From assembly GCA_911728435.2 (NCBI GenBank), contig OU452217.1, forward strand, positions 372,001-436,000: a stretch of DNA of 64,000 bases, in the 5' to 3' direction. Under the pieces are notes generated by a model, which saw only the letters and a list, made by a program, of their open reading frames with translations, was not told where the DNA came from and did no database searches. Source of the DNA: Apoderus coryli (lineage: Eukaryota > Arthropoda > Insecta > Coleoptera > Attelabidae). Of the stretch, positions 36,751 to 48,776 are shown in pieces. The translations under genes and the position numbers were made by a program. Numbering within the stretch: the stretch's first letter is position 1; every line of letters starts with the position of its first letter.

Positions 36751-37747
36751 GTTATAAATTGCTTTTTTATGCTTATTCTAATTTCTTTTAACTAATAAAA
36801 TTTAGTTTTAAATTCTTAGAGAGAAAACAGCTATTTTGTAGAAACTTTACTTTTTAAATCTAAATAACACAATTTTTTAAATAAACGCTCTAAATCGTTC
36901 TAAATTGCTTTTTCATGCTTATCCATATTTCTTTTTACTAACAAATTTAGTTTTAAATTCTTAGAGAGAAAGCAGCTTTTTGGTAGAAACTTTACTTTTT
37001 AAATATAAATAACACAATTATTTAAATAAATGCTTTAAATCGTTCTAAATTGCTTTTTTATGCTTATTCATATTTTTTTTACTAACAAATTTAGTTTTAA
37101 ATTCTTAGAGAGAAAGCAGCTTTTTGGTAGAAACTTTACTTTTTAAATCTAAATAACACAATTTCTTAACTAAACGCTCTAATTCGTTATAAATTGCTTT
37201 TTTATGCTTATTCTAATTTCTTTTAACTAATAAAATTTAGTTTTAAATTCTTAGAGAGAAAACAGCTATTTTGTAGAAACTTTACTTTTTAAATCTAAAT
37301 AACACAATTTTTTAAATAAACGCTCTAAATCGTTCTAAATTGCTTTTTCATGCTTATTCTAATTCCTTTTTACTACTTAATTTAGTTTTAAATTCTTAGA
37401 GAGAAAACAGCTTTTTGGTAGACACTTTACTTTTTAAATATAAATAACACAATTATTTAAATAAATGCTTTAAATCGTTCTAAATTGCTTTTTTATGCAT
37501 ATCCATATTTCTTTTTACTAACAAATTTAGTTTTAAATTCTTAGAGAGAAAACAGCTTTTTGGTAGACACTTTACTTTTTAAATATAAATAACACAATTT
37601 CTTAACTAAACGCTCTAATTCGTTCTAAATTGCTTTTTTATGCTTATTCTAATTTCTTTTTACTAATAAATTTAGTTTTAAATTCTAAAAGAGAAAGCAG
37701 CTTTTAGGTAGAAACTTTACTTTTTAAATCTAAATAACACAATTTCT
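35554..37747. repeat. 2.19-kb segmental copy A2 (partner 7954-10147)
   Basis: Partner of copy A1 at offset 27,600. The start coincides with the boundary between the two 1161-bp copies, so only the second 8-mer continues into the A-block order. This copy carries 'atttgtgaattc' at 36079 where A1 has 'agttttgaattc', and 'ttattcat' near 37065 where A1 has 'ttatccat'. Confidence 0.9.
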
Positions 37748-37756
37748 TAACTAAAC

Positions 37757-39216
37757 GCTCTAAATCGTTCTAAATTGCTTTTTTATGCTTATTCTATCTT
37801 CTTTTTACTAACAAATTCAGTTTTAAATTCTTAGAGAAAAAAAAAGCTTTTTGGTAGACACTTTACTTTTTAAATATAAATAACACAATTTTTTAATTAA
37901 ACGCTCTAAATCGTTCTAAATTGCTTTTTTATGCTTATTCTAATTTCTTTTTACTAACAAATTTAGTTTTAAATTCTTAGAGAGAAAACAGCTTTTTGGT
38001 AGACACTTTACTTTTTAAATATAAATAACACAATTTCTTAACTAAACGCTCTAAATCGTTCTAAATTGCTTTTTTATGCTTAATCTAATTTCTTTTTACT
38101 AACAAATTTAGTTTTAAATTCTTAGAGAGAAAACAGCTTTTTGGTAGACACTTTACTTTTTAAATATAAATAACACAATTATTTAAATAAACGCTTTAAA
38201 TCGTTCTAAATTGCTTTTTTATGCTTATCCATATTTCTTTTTACTAACAAATTTAGTTTTAAACTCTTAGAGAGAAAACAGCTTTTTGGTAGACACTTTA
38301 CTTTTTAAATATAAATTACACAATTTCTTAACTAAACGCTCTAAATCGTTCTAAATTGCTTTTTTATGCTTATTCTAATTTCTTTTTACTAACAAATTTT
38401 GTTTTAAATTTTTAGAAAGAAAACAGCTTTTTGGTAGACACTTTACTTTTTAAATATAAATAACACAATTTCTTAACTAAACGCTCTAATTCGTTCTAAA
38501 TTGCTTTTTTATGCTTATTCTAATTTCTTTTAACTAATAAAATTTAGTTTTGAATTCTTAGAGAGAAAACAGCTTTTTGGTAGACACTTTACTTTTTAAA
38601 TATAAATAACACAATTTCTGAACTAAACGCTCTAAATCGTTCTAAATTGCTTTTTTATGCTTATTCTAATTCCTTTTTACTAACTAATTTAGTTTTAAAT
38701 TCTTAGAGAGAAAACATCTTTTTGGTAGACACTTTACTTTTTAAATCTAAATAACACAATTTCTTAACTAAACGCTCTAATTCGTTATAAATTGCTTTTT
38801 TATGCTTATTCTAATTTCTTTTTACTAACAAATTTAGTTTTAAATTCTTAGAGAGAAAACAGCTTTTTGGTAGACACTTTACTTTTTAAATATAAATAAC
38901 ACAATTTCTTAACTAAACGCTCTAATTCGTTCTAAATTGCTTTTTTATGCTTATTCTAATTTCTTTTAACTAATAAAATTTAGTTTTGAATTCTTAGAGA
39001 GAAAAGAGCTTTTTGGTAGACACTTTACTTTTTAAATATAAATAACACAATTTCTGAACTAAACGCTCTAATTCGTTCTAAATTGCTTTTTTATGCTTAT
39101 TCTAATTTCTTTTTCCTAGTAAAATTTAGTTTTAAATTCTTAGAGAGAAAACAGCTTTTTTGTAGAAACTTTACTTTTTAAATCTAAATAACACAATTTT
39201 TTAAATAAACGCTCTA
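37757..39216. repeat. 1.46-kb segmental copy of 3474-4933
   Basis: Ten monomers at constant offset 34,283: 'ctatcttc' 3511/37794, EcoRI 'aaaagagc' monomer start 4635/38918, 'ttcctagtaaaa' monomer 4781/39064. It includes the rare 'aaattacac' near 38314. It ends at 39217, where 'ctaatttg' replaces 'ctaattcg'. Directly upstream, block A2 has one more monomer ('gcttttaggtag') than the corresponding place in copy 1. Confidence 0.88.
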
Positions 39217-39647
39217 ATTTGTTCTAAATTGCTTTTTTATGCTTATTCTAATTTCTTTTTACTAATAAATTTAGTTTTACATCCTAAAAGAGAAAACAGC
39301 TTTTTGTTAGAAACTTTACTTTTTAAATCTAAATAACACAATTTCTGAACTAAACGCTCTAATTCGTTCTAAATTGCTTTTTTTATGCTTATTCTAATTT
39401 CTTTTTACTAATAAATTTAGTTTTACATTCTAAAAGAGAAAACAGATTTTTGTTAGAAACTTTACTTTTTAAATCTAAATAACACAATTTCTGAACTAAA
39501 CGCTCTAATTCGTTCTAAATTGCTTTTTTTATGCTTATTCTAATTTCTTTTTCCTAATAAAATTTAGTTTTAAATTCTTAGAGAGAAAACAGCTATTTTG
39601 TAGAAACTTTACTTTTTAAATCTAAATAACACAATTTTTTAAATAAA
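39217..39647. repeat. Linker monomers before the 3157-bp offset block
   Basis: About three monomers: 'ctaatttg/tacatcctaaaag', then one beginning 'gctttttttatg' that switches to 'actaataaatttag' with 'acagatttttg', then a 'gctattttg' type. The middle one combines features normally on different monomers and is probably a recombinant. Confidence 0.75.
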
Positions 39648-40676
39648 CGCTCTAATTCGTTCTAAATTGCTTTTTTTATGCTTATTCTAATTTCTTTTTC
39701 CTAATAAAATTTAGTTTTAAATTCTTAGAGAGAAAACAGCTATTTTGTAGAAACTTTACTTTTTAAATCTAAATAACACAATTTTTTAAATAAACGCTCT
39801 AATTCGTTCTAAATTGCTTTTTTACGCTTATTCTAATTTCTTTTAACTAATAAAATGTAGTTTTGAATTCTTAGAGAGAAAACAGCTTTTTGGTAGACAC
39901 TTTACTTTTTAAATATAAATAACACAATTTCTGAACTAAACGCTCTAATTCGTTCTAAATTGCTTTTTTTATGCTTATTCTAATTTCTTTTTCCTAATAA
40001 AATTTAGTTTTAAATTCTTAGAGAGAAAACAGCTATTTTGTAGAAACTTTACTTTTTAAATCTAAATAACACAATTTTTTAAATAAACGCTCTAAATTGT
40101 TTTAAATTGCTTTTTCATGCTTATTCTAATTCCTTTTTACTAATAAATTTAGTTTTAAATTCTTAGAGAGAAAACAGCTTTTTGGTAGACACTTTACTTT
40201 TTAAATATAAATAACACAATTTTTTAAATAAACGCTCTAAATCGTTCTAAATTGCTTTTTTATGCTTATTCATATTTCTTTTTACTAATAAATTTAGTTT
40301 TAAATTCTTAGAGAGAAAACAGCTTTTTGGTAGACAATTTACTTTTTAAATATAAATAACACAATTCCTTAACTAAACGCTCTAATTCCTTCTAAATTGC
40401 TTTTTTATGCTTATTCTAATTTCTTTTTACTAATAAATTTAGTTTTAAATTCTAAAAGAGAAAGCAGCTTTTTGGTAGAAACTTTACTTTTTAAATCTAA
40501 ATAACACAATTTCTTAACTAAACGCTCTAATTCGTTATAAATTGCTTTTTTATGCTTATTCTAATTTCTTTTAACTAATAAAATTTAGTTTTAAATTCTT
40601 AGAGAGAAAACATCTTTTTGGTAGACACTTTACTTTTTAAATATAAATAACACAATTTCTTAACTAAACGCTCTAA
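39648..40676. repeat. 1.03-kb segmental copy B1 (partner 42805-43833)
   Basis: Matches 42805-43833 at offset 3157. Anchors: 'acgcttattc' 39824/42981 and 'ctaaattgtttt' monomer start 40088/43245. The order is 'gctattttg', EcoRI type with 'acgc', 'gctattttg', 'ttgttttaaatt', 'ttattcatatt', 'attccttc', 'ttataaatt'. Ends where 'ctaattcg' versus 'ctaaatcg' differ. Confidence 0.86.
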
Positions 40677-41400
40677 TTCGTTATAAATTGCTTTTTTATG
40701 CTTATTCTAATTTCTTTTAACTAATAAAATTTAGTTTTAAATTCTTAGAGTGAAAACATCTTTTTGGTAGACACTTTACTTTTTAAATCTAAATAACACA
40801 ATTTCTTAACTAAACGCTCTAAATCGTTCTAAATTGCTTTTTTATGCTTATTCTATCTTCTTTTTACTAACAAATATAGTTTTAAATTCTTAGAGAAAAA
40901 AAAAGCTTTTTGGTAGACACTTTACTTTTTAAATAATATAAATAACACAATTTTTCAAATAAGCGCTCTAAATCGTTCTAAATTGCTTATTTATGCTTAT
41001 TCTAATTTCTTTTTACTAACAAATTTAGTTTTAAATTCTTAGAGAGAAAACAGCTTTTTGGTAGACACTTTACTTTTTTAATATAAATAACACAATTTCT
41101 TAACTAAACGCTCTAATTCGTTCTAAATTGCTTTTTTACGCTTATTCTAATTTCTTTTAACTAATAAAATTTAGTTTTGAATTCTTAGAGAGAAAACAGC
41201 TTTTTGGTAGACACTTTACTTTTTAAATATAAATAACACAATTTCATAACTAAAGGCTCTAATTCGTTCTAAATTGCTTTTTTATGATTATTCTAATTTC
41301 TTTTTCCTAATAAAATTTAGTTTTAAATTCTTAGAGAGAAAACAGCTTTTTTGTAGAAACTTTACTTTTTAAATCTAAATAACACAATTTTTTAAATAAA
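40677..41400. repeat. Segment related to 12.3-13.1 kb and 47.0-47.5 kb
   Basis: Contains 'aaatatagttt' with poly-A/AGCTT near 40875 (shared with 47085), an AAT insertion giving 'aaataatataaat' near 40931, 'ttgcttatttatgc' near 40984 (shared with 12648), 'ctttttta atataa' near 41072 (shared with 47132), 'cataactaaaggctc' near 41245 and 'tttttatgattattc' near 41280. Rare marks are shared with two distant places, indicating copies of one ancestral block. Confidence 0.82.
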
Positions 41401-41633
41401 CGCTCTAAATCGTTCTATATTGCTTTTTTATGCTTATTCTAATTCCTTTTTACTAACAAATTTAGTTTTAAATTCTTAGAGAGAAAACAGCTTTTTGGTA
41501 GACACTTTACTTTTTAAATAAAGATTCTAATTCCGTTTTACTAACGCATTTAGTTTTAAATTCTTACAGAGAATACAGTTTTTTGGTAGACACTTTACTT
41601 TTTAAATATAAATAACACCATTTCTTAACTAAA
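41401..41633. repeat. Truncated monomer pair (233 bp instead of ~290)
   Basis: Between 'cgct' at 41401 and the next at 41634 there are 233 bp, about 57 bp short of two monomers. At about 41520 'tttttaaataaag' runs straight into 'attctaattccgttttact', skipping the end of one monomer and the start of the next. The left side matches the 'aaataaagataac' monomer (near 13185 and 47576); the right side matches the 'actaacgcattt ... gaatacag' monomer (13648, 48336). This is the clearest break of the ~145-bp register I found. Confidence 0.9.
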
Positions 41634-42972
41634 CGCTCTAATTCGTTCTAAATTGCTTTTTTTATGCTTATTCTAATTTCTTTTTCCTAATAAAATTTAG
41701 TTTTAAATTCTTAGAGAGAAAACAGCTATTTTGTAGAAACTTTACTTTTTAAATCTAAATAACACAATTTTTTAAATAAACGCTCTAATTCGTTCCAAAT
41801 TGCTTTTTTATGCTTATTCTAATTTCTTTTTACTAATAAATTTAGTTTTACATTCTAAAAGAGAAAACAGATTTTTGTTAGAAACTTTACTTTTTAAATC
41901 TAAATAACACAATTTCTGAACTAAACGCTCTAATTCGCTCTAAATTGCTTTTTTTATGCTTATTCTAAGTTCTTTTTCCTAATAAAATTTAGTTTTAAAT
42001 TCTTAGAGAGAAAACAGCTATTTTGTAGAAACTTTACTTTTTAAATCTAAATAACACAATTTTTTAAATAAACGCTCTAATTCGTTCTAAATTGCTTTTT
42101 TTATGCTTATTCTAATTTCTTTTTCCTAATAAAATTTAGTTTTAAATTCTTAGAGAGAAAACAGCTTTTTGGTAGACACTTTACTTTTTAAATATAAATA
42201 ACACAATTTCTGAACTAAAGGCTCTAATTCGTTCTAAATTGCTTTTTTATGCTTATTCTAATTTCTTTTTCCTAATAAAATTTAGTTTTAAATTCTTAGA
42301 GAGAAAACAGCTTTTTTGTAGAAACTTTACTTTTTAAATCTAAATAACACAATTTTTTAAATAAACGCTCTAATTCGTTCTAAATTGCTTTTTTTATGCT
42401 TATTCTAATTTCTTTTTCCTAATAAAATTTAGTTTTACATTCTAAAAGAGAAAACAGATTTTTGTTAGAAACTTTACTTTTTAAATCTAAATAACACAAT
42501 GTCTGAACTAAACGCTCTAATTCGCTCTAAATTGCTTTTTTTATGCTTATTCTAATTTCTTTTTCCTAATAAAATTTAGTTTTAAATTCTTAGAGAGAAA
42601 ACAGCTATTTTGTAGAAACTTTACTTTTTAAATCTAAATAACACAATTTTTTAAATAAACGCTCTAATTCGTTCCAAATTGCTTTTTTATGCTTATTCTA
42701 ATTTCTTTTTACTAATAAATTTAGTTTTACATTCTAAAAGAGAAAACAGATTTTTGTTAGAAACTTTACTTTTTAAATCTAAATAACACATTTTCTGAAC
42801 TAAACGCTCTAATTCGCTCTAAATTGCTTTTTTTATGCTTATTCTAATTTCTTTTTCCTAATAAAATTTAGTTTTAAATTCTTAGAGAGAAAACAGCTAT
42901 TTTGTAGAAACTTTACTTTTTAAATCTAAATAACACAATTTTTTAAATAAACGCTCTAATTCGTTCTAAATT
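41634..42972. repeat. 879-bp offset duplication (6 monomers)
   Basis: 41634 to about 42093 matches 42513 to about 42972 at offset 879: starts 41634/42513, 41781/42660 (rare 'cgttccaaatt'), 41926/42805 (rare 'attcgctcta') and 42073/42952. Between them lie an EcoRI-less 'gacac' monomer with 'ctaaaggctc' near 42208 and further 'ttcctaataaaa' monomers. The 'attcgctcta' mark occurs three times here (41926, 42513, 42805), the last two 292 bp apart, so a dimer step is also involved. Confidence 0.82.
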
Positions 42973-43833
42973 GCTTTTTTACGCTTATTCTAATTTCTTT
43001 TAACTAATAAAATTTAGTTTTGAATTCTTAGAGAGAAAACAGCTTTTTGGTAGACACTTTACTTTTTAAATATAAATAACACAATTTCTGAACTAAACGC
43101 TCTAATTCGTTCTAAATTGCTTTTTTTATGCTTATTCTAATTTCTTTTTCCTAATAAAATTTAGTTTTAAATTCTTAGAGAGAAAACAGCTATTTTGTAG
43201 AAACTTTACTTTTTAAATCTAAATAACACAATTTTTTAAATAAACGCTCTAAATTGTTTTAAATTGCTTTTTCATGCTTATTCTAATTCCTTTTTACTAA
43301 CAAATTTAGTTTTAAATTCTTAGAGAGAAAACAGCTTTTTGGTAGACACTTTACTTTTTAAATATAAATAACACAATTTTTTAAATAAACGCTCTAAATC
43401 GTTCTAAATTGCTTTTTTATGCTTATTCATATTTCTTTTTACTAATAAATTTAGTTTTAAATTCTTAGAGAGAAAACAGCTTTTTGGTAGACAATTTACT
43501 TTTTAAATATAAATAACACAATTCCTTAACTAAACGCTCTAATTCCTTCTAAATTGCTTTTTTATGCTTATTCTAATTTCTTTTTACTAATAAATTTAGT
43601 TTTAAATTCTAAAAGAGAAAGCAGCTTTTTGGTAGAAACTTTACTTTTTAAATCTAAATAACACAATTTCTTAACTAAACGCTCTAATTCGTTATAAATT
43701 GCTTTTTTATGCTTATTCTAATTTCTTTTAACTAATAAAATTTAGTTTTAAATTCTTAGAGAGAAAACATCTTTTTGGTAGACACTTTACTTTTTAAATA
43801 TAAATAACACAATTTCTTAACTAAACGCTCTAA
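42805..43833. repeat. 1.03-kb segmental copy B2 (partner 39648-40676)
   Basis: Partner of copy B1 at offset 3157. It keeps 'attcgctcta' at its start where B1 has 'attcgttcta', and 'actaacaaattt' near 43305 where B1 has 'actaataaattt'. Confidence 0.86.
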
Positions 43834-44904
43834 ATCGTTCTAAATTGCTTTTTTATGCTTATTCTATCTTCTTTTTACTAACAAATTTAGTTTTAAATTC
43901 TTAGAGAAGAAAAAACTTTTTGGTAGACACTACTTTTTAAATATAAATAACACAATTTTTTAAATAAGCGCTCTAAATCGTTCTAAATTGCTTTTTTATG
44001 CTTATTCTAATTTCTTTTTACTAACAAATTTAGTTTTAAATTCTTAGAGAGAAAACAGCTTTTTGGTAGACACTTTACTTTTTAAATATAAATAACACAA
44101 TTTCTTAACTAAACGCTCTAATTCGTTCTAAATTGCTTTTTTATGCTTATTCTAATTTCTTTTAACTAATAAAATTTAGTTTTGAATTCTTAGAGAGAAA
44201 ACGGCTTTTTGGTAGAAACTTTACTTTTTAAATCTAAATAACACAATTTCTGAACTAAACGCTCTAATTCGTTCTAAATTGCTTTTTTATGCTTATTCTA
44301 ATTTCTTTTTCCTAATAAAATTTAGTTTTAAATTCTTAGAGAGTAAACAGCTTTTTGATAGGAACTTTACTTTTTAAATCTAAATAACACAATTTTTTAA
44401 ATAAACGCTCTAATTCGTTCTAAATTGCTTTTTTATGCTTATTTTAATTTCTTTTTACTAATAAATTTAGTTTTACATTCTAAAAGCGAAATCAGCTTTT
44501 TGTTAGAAACTTTACTTTTTAAATCTAAATAACACAATTTCTGAACTAAACGCTCTAATTCGTTCTAAATTGCTTTTTTTATGCTTATTCTAATTTCTTT
44601 TTCCTAATAAAATTTAGTTTTAAATTCTTAGAGAGAAAACAGCTATTTTGTAGAAACTTGACTTTTTAAATCTAAATAACACAATTTTTTAAATAAACGC
44701 TCTAAATCGTTCTAAATTGCTTTTTCATGCTTATTCTAATTCCTTTTTACTAATTTAGTTTTAAATTCTTAGAGAGAAAACAGCTATATTGTAGAAACTT
44801 TACTTTTTAAATCTAAATAACATAATTTTTTAAATAAACGCTCTAAATCGTTCTAAATTGCTTTTTCATGCTTATTCGAATTCCTTTTTACTAACTAATT
44901 TAGT
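43834..44904. repeat. Segment with 'aggaac' monomer and hybrids
   Basis: A 'ctatcttc' monomer with 'gagaagaaaaaactttttgg' and the 'gacactactt' contraction, an 'aagcgctc' monomer, an EcoRI type with 'aacggcttttt' near 44200, 'aggaac' at 44360 (also 8661, 18982, 35100, 36261), a 'ctaaaagcgaaatc' monomer near 44480, 'gaaacttgac' near 44655, and two consecutive 'gctttttcatgc' monomers, one with 'agctatattg' near 44783 and 'cataatttttt' near 44820. The order around 'aggaac' follows the A block. Confidence 0.8.
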
Positions 44905-45507
44905 TTTAAATTCTTAGAGAGAAAACAGCTTTTTGGTAGACACTTTACTTTTTAAATATAAATAACACAATTATTTAAATAAACGCTTTAAATCGTTCTA
45001 AATTGCTTTTTTATGCTTATCCATATTTCTTTTTACTAACAAATTTAGTTTTAAATTCTTAGAGAGAAAACAGCTTTTTGGTAAACACTTTACTTTTTAA
45101 ATATAAATAACACAATTTCTTAACTAAACGCTCTAATTCGTTCTAAATTACTTTTTTATGCTTATTCTAATTTCTTTTTACTAATAAATTTAGTTTTAAA
45201 TTCTAAAAGAGAAAGCAGCTTTTTGGTAGAAACTTTACTTTTTAAATCTAAATAACACAATTTCTTAACTAAACGCTCTAATTCGTTATAAATTGCTTTT
45301 TTATGCTTATTCTAATTTCTTTTAACTAATAAAATTTAGTTTTAAATTCTTAGAGAGAAAACATCTTTTTGGTAGACACTTTACTTTTTAAATCTAAATA
45401 ACACAATTTCTTAACTAAACGCTCTAAATCGTTCTAAATTGCTTTTTTATGCTTATTCTAATTTCTTTTTACTAATAAATTTAGTTTTAAATTCTAAAAG
45501 AGAAAGC

Positions 45508-46470
45508 AGATTTTTTGTAGAAACTTTACTTTTTAAATATAAATAACACAATTTCTGAACTAAACGCTCTAATTCGTTCGAAATTGCTTTTTTATGCTTA
45601 TTCTAATTTCTTTTTCCTAATAAAATTTAGTTTTAAATTCTTAGAGAGAAAACATCTTTTTGGTAGACACTTTACTTTTAAAATCTAAATAACACCATTT
45701 CTTAACTAAACGCTCTAAATCGTTCTAAATTGCTTTTTTATGCTTATTCTATCTTCTTTTTACTAACAAATTTAGTTTTAAATTCTTAGAGAAAAAAAAA
45801 GCTTTTTGGTAGACACTTTACTTTTTAAATATAAATAACACAATTTTTTAAATAAGCGCTCTAAATCGTTCTAAATTGCTTTTTTTATGCTTATTCTAAT
45901 TTCTTTTTACTACCAAATTTAGTTTTAAATTCTTAGAGAGAAAACAGCTTTTTGGTAGACACTTTACTTTTTAAATATAAATAACACAATTTCTTAACTA
46001 AACGCTCTAATTCGTTCTAAATTGCTTTTTTATGCTTATTCTAATTTCTTTTAACTAATAAAATTTAGTTATAAATTCTTAGAGAAAAAAAAAGCTTTTT
46101 GGTAGACACTTTACTTTTTAAATATAAATAACACAATTTTTTAAATAAGCGCTCTAAATCGTTCTAAATTGCTTTTTTTATGCTTATTCTAATTTCTTTT
46201 TACTACCAAATTTAGTTTTAAATTCTTAGAGAGAAAACAGCTTTTTAGTAGACACTTTACTTTTTAAATATAAATAACACAATTTCTTAACTAAACGCTC
46301 TAATTCGTTCTAAATTGCTTTTTTATGCTTATTCTAATTTCTTTTAACTAATAAAATTTAGTTTTAAATTCTTAGAGAAAAAAAAAGCTTTTTGGTAGAC
46401 ACTTTACTTTTTAAATATAAATAACACAATTTTTTAAATAAGCGCTCTAAATCGTTCTAAATTGCTTTTT
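45508..46470. repeat. Segmental copy of 50166-51128 (offset 4658)
   Basis: Anchors: 'agattttttgtag' 45508/50166 (followed by the rare 'cgttcgaaatt') and the first 'gctttttgg' after poly-A 45801/50459. The same order also occurs from 59589 (offset 9423 from 50166), giving three copies of this block. Confidence 0.87.
45770..46470. repeat. 293-bp dimer tandem, poly-A/AGCTT type (site 1)
   Basis: A monomer with 'gagaaaaaaaaagctttttg' alternates with one having 'actaccaaattt' and 'gagagaaaacagc'. The 'gctttttgg' following the A run is at 45801, 46094 and 46387, steps of 293 bp. The middle copy has 'agttataaattc' instead of 'agttttaaattc'. Confidence 0.9.
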
Positions 46471-47063
46471 TATGCTTATTCTAATTTCTTTTTACTAACA
46501 AATTTAGTTTTAAATTCTTAGAGAGAAAACAGCTTTTTGGTAGACACTTTACTTTTTAAATATAAATAACACAATTATTTAAATAAACGCTTTAAATCGT
46601 TCTAAATTGCTTTTTTATGCTTATCCATATTTCTTTTTACTAACAAATTTAGTTTTAAATTCTTAGAGAGAAAACAGCTTTTTGGTAAACACTTTACTTT
46701 TTAAATATAAATAACACAATTTCTTAACTAAACGCTCTAATTCGTTCAAAATTACTTTTTTATGCTTATTCTAATTTCTTTTTACTAATAAATTTAGTTT
46801 TAAATTCTAAAAGAGAAAGCAGCTTTTTGGTAGAAACTTTACTTTTTAAATCTAAATAACACAATTTCTTAACTAAACGCTCTAATTCGTTATAAATTGC
46901 TTTTTTATGCTTATTCTAATTTCTTTTAACTAATAAAATTTAGTTTTAAATTCTTAGAGAGAATACATCTTTTTGGTAGACACTTTACTTTTTAAATCTA
47001 AATAACACAATTTCTTAACTAAACGCTCTAAATCGTTCTAAATTGCTTTTTTATGCTTATTCT

Positions 47064-48776
47064 ATCTTCTTTTTACTAACAAATATAGTTTTAAATTCTT
47101 AGAGAAAAAAAAAGCTTTTTGGTAGACACTTTACTTTTTTAATATAAATAACACAATTTCTTAACTAAACGCTCTAATTCGTTCTAAATTGCTTTTTTAC
47201 GCTTATTCTAATTTCTTTTAACTAATAAAATTTAGTTTTGAATTCTTAGAGAGAAAACAGCTTTTTGGTAGACACTTTACTTTTTAAATATAAATAGCAC
47301 AATTTCTGAACTAAAGGCTCTAATTCGTTCTAAATTGCTTTTTTATGCTTATTCTAATTTCTTTTTCCTAATAAAATTTAGTTTTAAATTCTTAGAGAGA
47401 AAACAGCTTTTTTGTAGAAACTTTACTTTTTAAATCTAAATAACACAATTTTTTAAATAAACGCTCTAAATCGTTCTATATTGCTTTTTTATGCTTATTC
47501 TAATTCCTTTTTACTAACAAATTTAGTTTTAAATTCTTAGAGAGAAAACAGCTTTTTGGTAGACACTTTACTTTTTAATAAAGATAACACAATTTCTTAA
47601 ATAAAATCCCTCTAATTCCTTCTAAATTGATGTTTTATGCCTATTCTAATTTCTTTTTACTAATAAAATTTAGTTTTTAATTCTTAGAGAGAAAACAGCT
47701 TTTTGGTAGACGCTTTACTTTTTAAATATAAATAACACAATTTCTTAACTAAACGCTCTAATTCGTTCTAAATTGCTTTTTAATGCTATTCTAATTTCTT
47801 TTTCCTTATAAAATTTAGTTTTAAATTCTGAGAGGGAAAATAGCTTTTTGCTACACAATTTACTTTTTAAATATAAATAACACCATTTTTTAACTAAACG
47901 CTCTAATTCGTTCTAAATTGCTTTTTTATGCTTATTCTAATTTCTTTTAACTAATAAAATTTAGTTTTAAATTCTAAAAGGGAAAACAGCTATTTTGTAG
48001 AAACTTTACTTTTTAAATCTAAATAACACAATTTTTTAAATAAACGCTCTAATTCGTTCTAAATTGCTTTTTAATGCTATTCTAATTTCTTTTTCCTTAT
48101 AAAATTTAGTTTTAAATTCTGAGAGGGAAAATAGCTTTTTGGTACACAATTTACTTTTTAAATATAAATAACACAATTTCTTAACTAAACGCTCTAATTC
48201 CTTCTAAATTGTTTTTTTATGCTTATTCTAATTTCTTTTTACTAATAAAATTTAGTTTTAAATTCTTAGAGAAAAAACAGCTATTTTGCAGAAACTTTAC
48301 TTTTTAAATCTAAATAACACAATTTTTTAAATAAACGCTCTAAATCGTTCTAAATTGCTTTTTCATGCTTATTCTAATTCCTTTTTACTAACGCATTTAG
48401 TTTTAAATTCTTACAGAGAATACAGTTTTTTGGTAGACACTTTACTTTTTAAATATAAATAACACCATTTTTTAAATAAACGCTCTAATTCGTTCTAAAT
48501 TGCTTTTTTATGCTTATTCTAATTTCTTTTTACTAATAAATTTAGTTTTACATTCTAAAAGAGAAAACAGATTTTTGTTAGAAACTTTACTTTTTAAATC
48601 TAAATAACACAATTTCTGAACTAAACGCTCTAATTCGTTCTAAATTGCTTTTTTTATGCTTATTCTAATTTCTTTTTCCTAATAAAATTTAGTTTTAAAT
48701 TCTTAGAGAGAAAACAGCTATTTTGTAGAAACTTTACTTTTTAAATCTAAATAACACAAACAATTTTTTAAATAAA
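47064..48776. repeat. Segment related to 12.7-14.3 kb with inserted dimer
   Basis: Follows the 12.7-13.6 kb order ('ctaaaggctc', 'ataaagataac', 'aaaatccctc', 'attgatgttttatgcc' at about 47626, 'gagagggaaaatagc'). Offset is 34,397 up to the monomer at 48045 and 34,688 afterwards ('gaatacag' 13730/48418), because a 291-bp dimer is repeated here: 'taatgctatt' 47781/48072 and 'gagagggaaa' 47830/48121. A 4-bp ACAA duplication gives 'aacacaaacaattt' near 48757. Confidence 0.83.

Larger units (their letters stand above)
44905..47063. repeat. 1604-bp 11-mer offset repeat
   Basis: 44905-45459 matches 46509-47063 at offset 1604. Anchors: 'gtaaacactt' 45082/46686 and the rare 'attacttttttatgc' 45150/46754. 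The match ends where 'ctaatttc' versus 'ctatcttc' differ. The stretch between (45460-46508) contains the 293-bp dimer array and a block that also occurs near 50.1 kb. Confidence 0.85.
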
